Positions 59,797-64,000 of a stretch of DNA of 64,000 bases are shown here, piece by piece. The notes beneath the pieces were generated by a model. It made no database searches and was not told where the DNA came from. It worked only from the letters and a program-made list of their open reading frames with translations. The position numbers and the translations under genes were made by a program. Position 1 is the stretch's first letter. Each line of letters opens with the position of its first letter. The DNA is from Phaeotremella fagi (lineage: Eukaryota; Basidiomycota; Tremellomycetes; Tremellales; Phaeotremellaceae), in assembly GCA_001599715.1 (NCBI GenBank), contig BCHU01000010.1, forward strand, positions 1,155,536 through 1,219,535. The letters are read 5' to 3'.

Positions 59797-61064
59797 TTCT
59801 TAGGTGACGAAATCGATTCGATTCGATTGATGTAGCTCGTGTGAGTGAATTTGATGGGTTTTTTGAACTGTGCGATGGATGAGACACGAGAATGAATAAA
59901 ATTGGTACAGCTAGGTAACAATGAAGAGTGACAAAGAGAAGTGAAAATGAAAGGAAATGGAAGGATCTCTTGATCAAAGGTGGTTACAACAACGGGATAC
60001 TGGGTGGCAAAAAGAATGGAAGGGGGGATGAGACTGAAGGATGGGATATGTATATTACACTATCTGTATTCTGCTGTTGACATGGGTTCAGTCTAGAAAT
60101 ACAACTGATAAAAGATACAAAGAATGAGAATGAAGAAGAGGAAGAAGGGATGGAAATGAAATGAGTACAAGTAGATCTGTCCCATCTCTATCTGATCACG
60201 ATCTCTCTAGCGCAACGCTTAACCTAATTCACATTTAACCGAAACATCACCAGTGGCAGGTGGTAAGGTGGTCATTCTCGCAACTTTCACTCTACATGAC
60301 CACAACGAGATCATTCAGCCTCGACCTCTCCTTAGAAGATAGTATCTCATACCTTTCACCTCATCCTTGCAATAGAGCAATACGAAACAAGGTGATAAGT
60401 AATTTGAATCCTGAAACGTACTTGGAGGTATAGGCAAATACCATCCAGAGCTCTATTCTCAAACTTACCTTCCAAAGGTATTTCTAGAATCTAGATTGGT
60501 GAAGAGATACAGTACTTTCAGCATCAAAGCTTTCTCATTAATTTATCTGCAGATCGTGAAAGTGAAGAAATCTAAAAGCAATCCAGCCGGAAAGATACGA
60601 AATCCAAGTTGAAGGCTCAATGTGGCACAAGTATTTTTACATACAATCCAGACCCGTGTTAACCAAGTAACAACATCCAATGTAATCGAGAACAAAATAA
60701 TGGAGTTCATACCTACCAAGAACAACACTCGCTTGATCCCTGTTCTAGGGAGTGAGGTGTGGGAACGCATAACTGGCCGTTATGGAAAGGGCTAAGGAAT
60801 TTGAGTTTCGACTGGATTAAGGTTTCTCGAAAAAGGGAGATTTGGGTATACCATACAATATATATCTTTTGACCATCGAGTTCCTCTTTCTCCTTATCAA
60901 GCATCCACTTATTAATTGTGAGTATCATTTGATGCGTTCACTGACTTGTTTAGATCACTTCATTCGAACTACTCCACATTCTGTCCAAGTCTTTTAACCT
61001 CTATTCGTGATCAATGTAAGTTCTCATTTTTGGTTTTTTGAATTTCCGTTCATTTCCAATCAGA
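59797..61064. other. Intergenic region with possible unresolved minus-strand exons
   Basis: 1.27 kb. Contains AG-rich tracts (60110-60160), the second copy of the 33-base near-repeat (60784-60816), and a minus-strand stretch that could be coding (see the next entry). No clear start-to-stop gene was assembled. Confidence 0.4.
60219..60285 (-). other. Possible terminal coding exon of an unresolved gene
   Basis: On the minus strand a frame reads VARMTTLPPATGDVSVKCELG and ends in TAA (60219-60221), with a plausible acceptor just upstream. Joining upstream pieces (DSNYLSPCFVLLYCKDEVK at about 60352-60410) requires a weak splice site. It may be the end of a small gene, or chance. No family was recognised. 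Confidence 0.2.
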
Positions 61065-61724
61065 ATGTCATCAATCACTTCCATCGCTAGACCCTCTTCC
61101 CTCCCCTACGTCCAAAAACCATTGGACATGGTCCTCTATCACCCCAAACCCATCGTCCAACAAGTCTACTGGACTTGGTATAGAATCGGTAAAACTTTTA
61201 TCAAGTTTTATCTAGCTTGTTACTTTCTTCTCTTGGTCGGGATGTTCGTTTACATGTACATCCGTCAATTCAACGTGTAAGTGCTTTTTCCATATTTGTA
61301 GAAGATCATATTGAACAATAAGATTATTAGTTATCATCATCGTTACCTCGAAATGCTCGAGCAAGGTTATCCCGTCGTTCCTAACGACACCAAAGTCACG
61401 GTCGAAGTGATCGTCCCTAAAATCGGTAAGTCACTTCACTTCCAGTTTAATCTCTACCGAATGTATCTGATAGAGATCGAAACCAACCTCGAAACCATTA
61501 GCGAGGATGGTGAATCCCTCGTCGAAACCGAAACCGAATCTCAAACCGAATCCCTCATTCCAGTTGATCCAATTGAATCAACCGAAGTCCCCTCCGAAGA
61601 GATCAAACCTTTCGTCGTTGAGACCAAGAGACAACGTTTCGTTAACAAATTTAAAAACATTTCTAAGAAAGGTAAAGCCTTTGGCGCTAAGGTTGTTAGA
61701 GGTTTCAAGTCTTGTGTTGCTTAA
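61065..61724 (+). CDS. Small uncharacterised membrane protein with basic tail
   Basis: Three exons give about 190 residues. It starts MSSITSIARPSSLPYVQKPL, then VLYHPKPIVQQVYWTWYRIG and a single strong hydrophobic span FYLACYFLLLVGMFVYMYI. The lumenal/cytosolic part has EMLEQGYPVVPNDTKVTVEV, then a Glu/Thr-rich segment (ETETESQTESLIPVD) and a basic end (KRQRFVNKFKNISKKGKAFG). Its layout, with a membrane span followed by an acidic stretch and a basic C-terminus, resembles the 54.6 kb gene but sequence similarity is weak. No domain was recognised. Confidence 0.6.
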
Positions 61725-62305
61725 GTAGTTTTCACTCTTGCTTTTCGTTTCCTTTAAATTCAAAATACCAAAAAAAAATTACAAAAATTAGTAGTTTCTT
61801 AAAAAAAAGGTTTGCTTGATATTTCTCTTGTTTTGATAAAATTGTTTCGAAATAAATAGTTTCTTATAGCTTCTTCATGAATTCTCAGATGTCTTTTACA
61901 ATGATGACTTTGCATTATCCTCAGTAAAAATACTTACAACTTCTTTCATCGCTGAAAGTATAGTATGAAAGTTCGACCAAACCTAAAATTAAAGGAAGGT
62001 TGACACCATCCAAACCGGGACTTCTATCATTGCAACCACAGCATCTCAAAACCTTAGATTAATCTTGCGAAAATTATTGGAAATCATTAACCAACCCCTC
62101 GGAGGACGATCCCATAAATTCCAGTTTCATATAGCGTACTCAAGATAAGGAATTAAGCGATTAGCCTTCGATCCAACATGTAATTCAATCTCAACGACCG
62201 AGTCTTCTCATAACGTCATGCAAATGAAACTCATCACCAGTACGAGTACGAGTACTAGCACGTATATCCTTCAAACTGTATCTACACTTTGGAAACATCA
62301 TAAGG
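61725..62305. other. AT-rich intergenic region
   Basis: About 580 bases including A runs (61770-61810). It is a likely polyadenylation region followed by the promoter of the first paired gene. A GAGTACGAGTACTAG stretch lies near 62244. No gene was recognised. Confidence 0.5.
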
Positions 62306-63062
62306 ATGTCAAGTTCAAGACAAGGTCATCACCATTTTCATGGCGATGTAGATTCCACTCATGAGACGAACGATTTGGAAGCTGCCAAACAGCTTATACG
62401 TAGTCGACATAGTTTTGAAGGTTATCAAACGGTGGTTGAAACTTTATATTCACTATCAGAGAAGAGAATTCAATCAGAGAATGGTACGTGTAAACCAAAA
62501 TCAACGTCTAGAACTGTCTATTCATCTACCCTCAGATCTGTATATCGCCAAAACAACCTCTGAAAAGTCAATACTCCAACAACAACAATACGAAGAATAC
62601 ATCACGATCTTCGCCCAACATTGCTGTCTACCCGTCAAAGATTCAAAATCATCAGAACAATTCGAACTCGAAACCAACGTGAAATCAGACACTGAAACCG
62701 TTCTCTCAGGAATTTCAAATTCAAGATACAGCGGGAAAAGAATATTCCCTAAAGTGTCTTCATCGAATTATATCAAGTTAAACACCCAAATCTCATACAG
62801 ACAACTACATGGAATATCAATTTTCTTCCAAACCCTTGATTCAAGATCTTCAAAATATCATCTTACGTCTGATGAGGTTCATTCGACTATCGAGACTTAT
62901 CAGGAGAGATTCGTTAATGAGAACCCTGATGTTTGGGCTTTGGATTCTTTGGATGATAACGAAGTTTGGGAGGTTGTTAGTCAACGTGTTAAACATATTG
63001 CTAAGCGGGTTAGATCCAATTCAGGGTCTAGTAGCAGTTTGGCTACCATTGAGGAGGAGTAA
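62306..63062 (+). CDS. Uncharacterised protein, first of a tandem paralogue pair
   Basis: Two exons with an intron at about 62485-62535 give about 235 residues. It starts MSSSRQGHHHFHGDVDST; exon 1 ends SLSEKRIQSEN and exon 2 begins DLYIAKTTSEKSILQQQQYE. A Ser/Lys-rich middle is followed by RIFPKVSSSNYIKLN and QLHGISIFFQTLD, then WALDSLDDNEVWEVVSQRV. The first 110 residues parallel the next gene, including the phase and place of the intron. No domain was recognised. Mostly hydrophilic, with no signal peptide or membrane span. Confidence 0.6.
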
Positions 63063-63459
63063 AGAATTTTGCCACTGTCAGGATCAGTCGTGATGTCAGA
63101 AGAAGGCTATTGACTTCCTTGCTGGATCAGACGTTGATATAGGATAGTCTGTACATATCATAGAAAGAGGCATGATATGGCTTCGATAGAGTTCTGGTAG
63201 CCATCATGATATACAGTAACATTGCAGCAAACCTATCAGCAATGTACGGTATGTATAGATTAGTACAATCTGCGTCTCTTCCTCGCCGCCACCACCCTAA
63301 CTTTAATCTTGCTACCAAAAATTGAACTCCAAAAACAGCCTTCGACACCCGTGAGATATAAACCGATCATCTTACTTCCTTGAAATTCGCAAAAAAACGA
63401 TCCTTTATTCCAATTGAGTCGCCGAACAAAAAGAATTTAACCAGAGAAAACGGAAATCT
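63063..63459. other. Intergenic region between the paired genes
   Basis: About 400 AT-rich bases. Nothing recognisable beyond the likely 3' UTR of the first gene and the promoter/5' UTR of the second. Confidence 0.45.
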
Positions 63460-64000
63460 ATGTCAAGTCTCTCGTCAAAGTCAATAACGATGAGTACAGA
63501 TCATGATTCTGACAGTTCGCTCGATGAAAATGTCGTCGGACCATTTTCGCATTTGATTTCAAGTTTCTTGAAGAACAAGACGGTGGAGGATTATAAACGA
63601 GGTGTCAAGGAGATTTATTTTGTAGAAGAGGAAGGTAAGTGATTTTCGTCTATTTTCCATTATTCTTCGACATTGAAATGTTTGGTTGTAGATATATATC
63701 CAGATGGAACCTCTGAAGAAGAAAAGCAACAAGTTTCACAACTACTTTACGAAAGATATTGTTCAATGCGAGCCCAGCGTGAATTCGTCTCTCAAGCTGA
63801 AATTGAATCCCAAGAAGACATGAAAACACAATTAGAAATTGATCTCCAAGCTCACATCTCGACTATAGTCGAAGTAGTCGAATCAGCAACCAAAGAATCC
63901 TATTACCAAGAATCGAAACTAATTCCCGAACTCATTCGGGAAACCTTTAATCATCCCCATTTGATGCATGGAGCTCTCGCTAGTGCTACTGTAGCATATT
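63460..64000 (+). CDS. Uncharacterised protein, second of the tandem pair (cut by window end)
   Basis: Starts MSSLSSKSITMSTDHDSDSS, then LISSFLKNKTVEDYKRGVKE and an intron (about 63635-63691). Exon 2 continues DIYPDGTSEEEKQQVSQLLY, ERYCSMRAQREFVSQAEIE and LIRETFNHPHLMHGALASA. The frame is open at base 64000, so the 3' end is outside. Similarity to the preceding gene: the D-[IL]-Y-x(3)-TSE...Q-x(2)-YE pattern right after the intron, and the same intron phase. The Q/E-rich region may form a coiled coil. Function unknown. An internal ATG at 63490 is an alternative start. Confidence 0.55.

Noticed and set aside
60543..60770. Hydrophobic minus-strand ORF
   Set aside because: It has a weak start and crosses plausible splice sites; no consistent gene could be assembled, so only a low-confidence exon at 60219 is listed.

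Overview
The window is nuclear DNA of a basidiomycete yeast, most likely a tremellomycete of the Kwoniella/Cryptococcus type. Nearly every gene is broken by several short introns of about 40-70 bases with GTRNGT donors and CTNAC-like branch sites. The gene content fits as well: a CPL1-like secreted cysteine-rich protein, an ERT1-like zinc-cluster/PAS regulator, an ITC1-like chromatin subunit and a fungal TRIC channel. No tRNA, rRNA, intact transposon or CRISPR array was recognised. Gene ends are start and stop codons; exon joins were made by eye.

Left part (0.5-17.3 kb) is housekeeping: a lone eEF1B-gamma-type GST domain, cytosolic tryptophanyl-tRNA synthetase with a repeated N-terminal extension, the signal peptidase SEC11, a Bet1/Sft1-type SNARE, the sterol C-4 decarboxylase ERG26, xylulokinase, a Gfo/Idh/MocA oxidoreductase, a mitochondrial DEAD-box helicase and a GH13 alpha-glucosidase whose motifs look bacterial (actinobacterial).

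The most unusual part is 17.9-23.9 kb: a one-strand tandem array of five small intact genes plus two or three decayed copies. They encode acidic proteins of about 98-141 residues with a SUMO/Rad60-SLD-like beta-grasp core. All share the same intron positions, including an invariant 37-nt exon ending just before a Thr-Pro pair. None ends in the di-glycine needed for conjugation; each ends in an acidic tail. This is the best candidate in the window for an undescribed gene family.

The middle (24-48.8 kb) carries a three-KH RNA-binding protein, an ITC1/ACF1-like ISWI subunit, a nucleoside diphosphate kinase with a mitochondrial-type leader, an AlkB-like dioxygenase, a TRIC cation channel, a homeodomain regulator with polyglutamine, the ERT1-like regulator, and a large Ser/Pro-rich protein with a small ORF directly upstream. 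The two regulators have long upstream regions (about 2.5 and 1.3 kb).

The right part (49.9-64 kb) has the CPL1-like secreted protein, an IlvD/Edd-family sugar-acid dehydratase, a small membrane protein, an MFS transporter whose stop codon is followed in frame by a coding-like acidic tail, a single-pass membrane protein, another small membrane protein, and two related uncharacterised genes in tandem, the second cut by the window edge. Genes for sugar use (xylulokinase, oxidoreductase, alpha-glucosidase, sugar-acid dehydratase) are scattered, not in one cluster.
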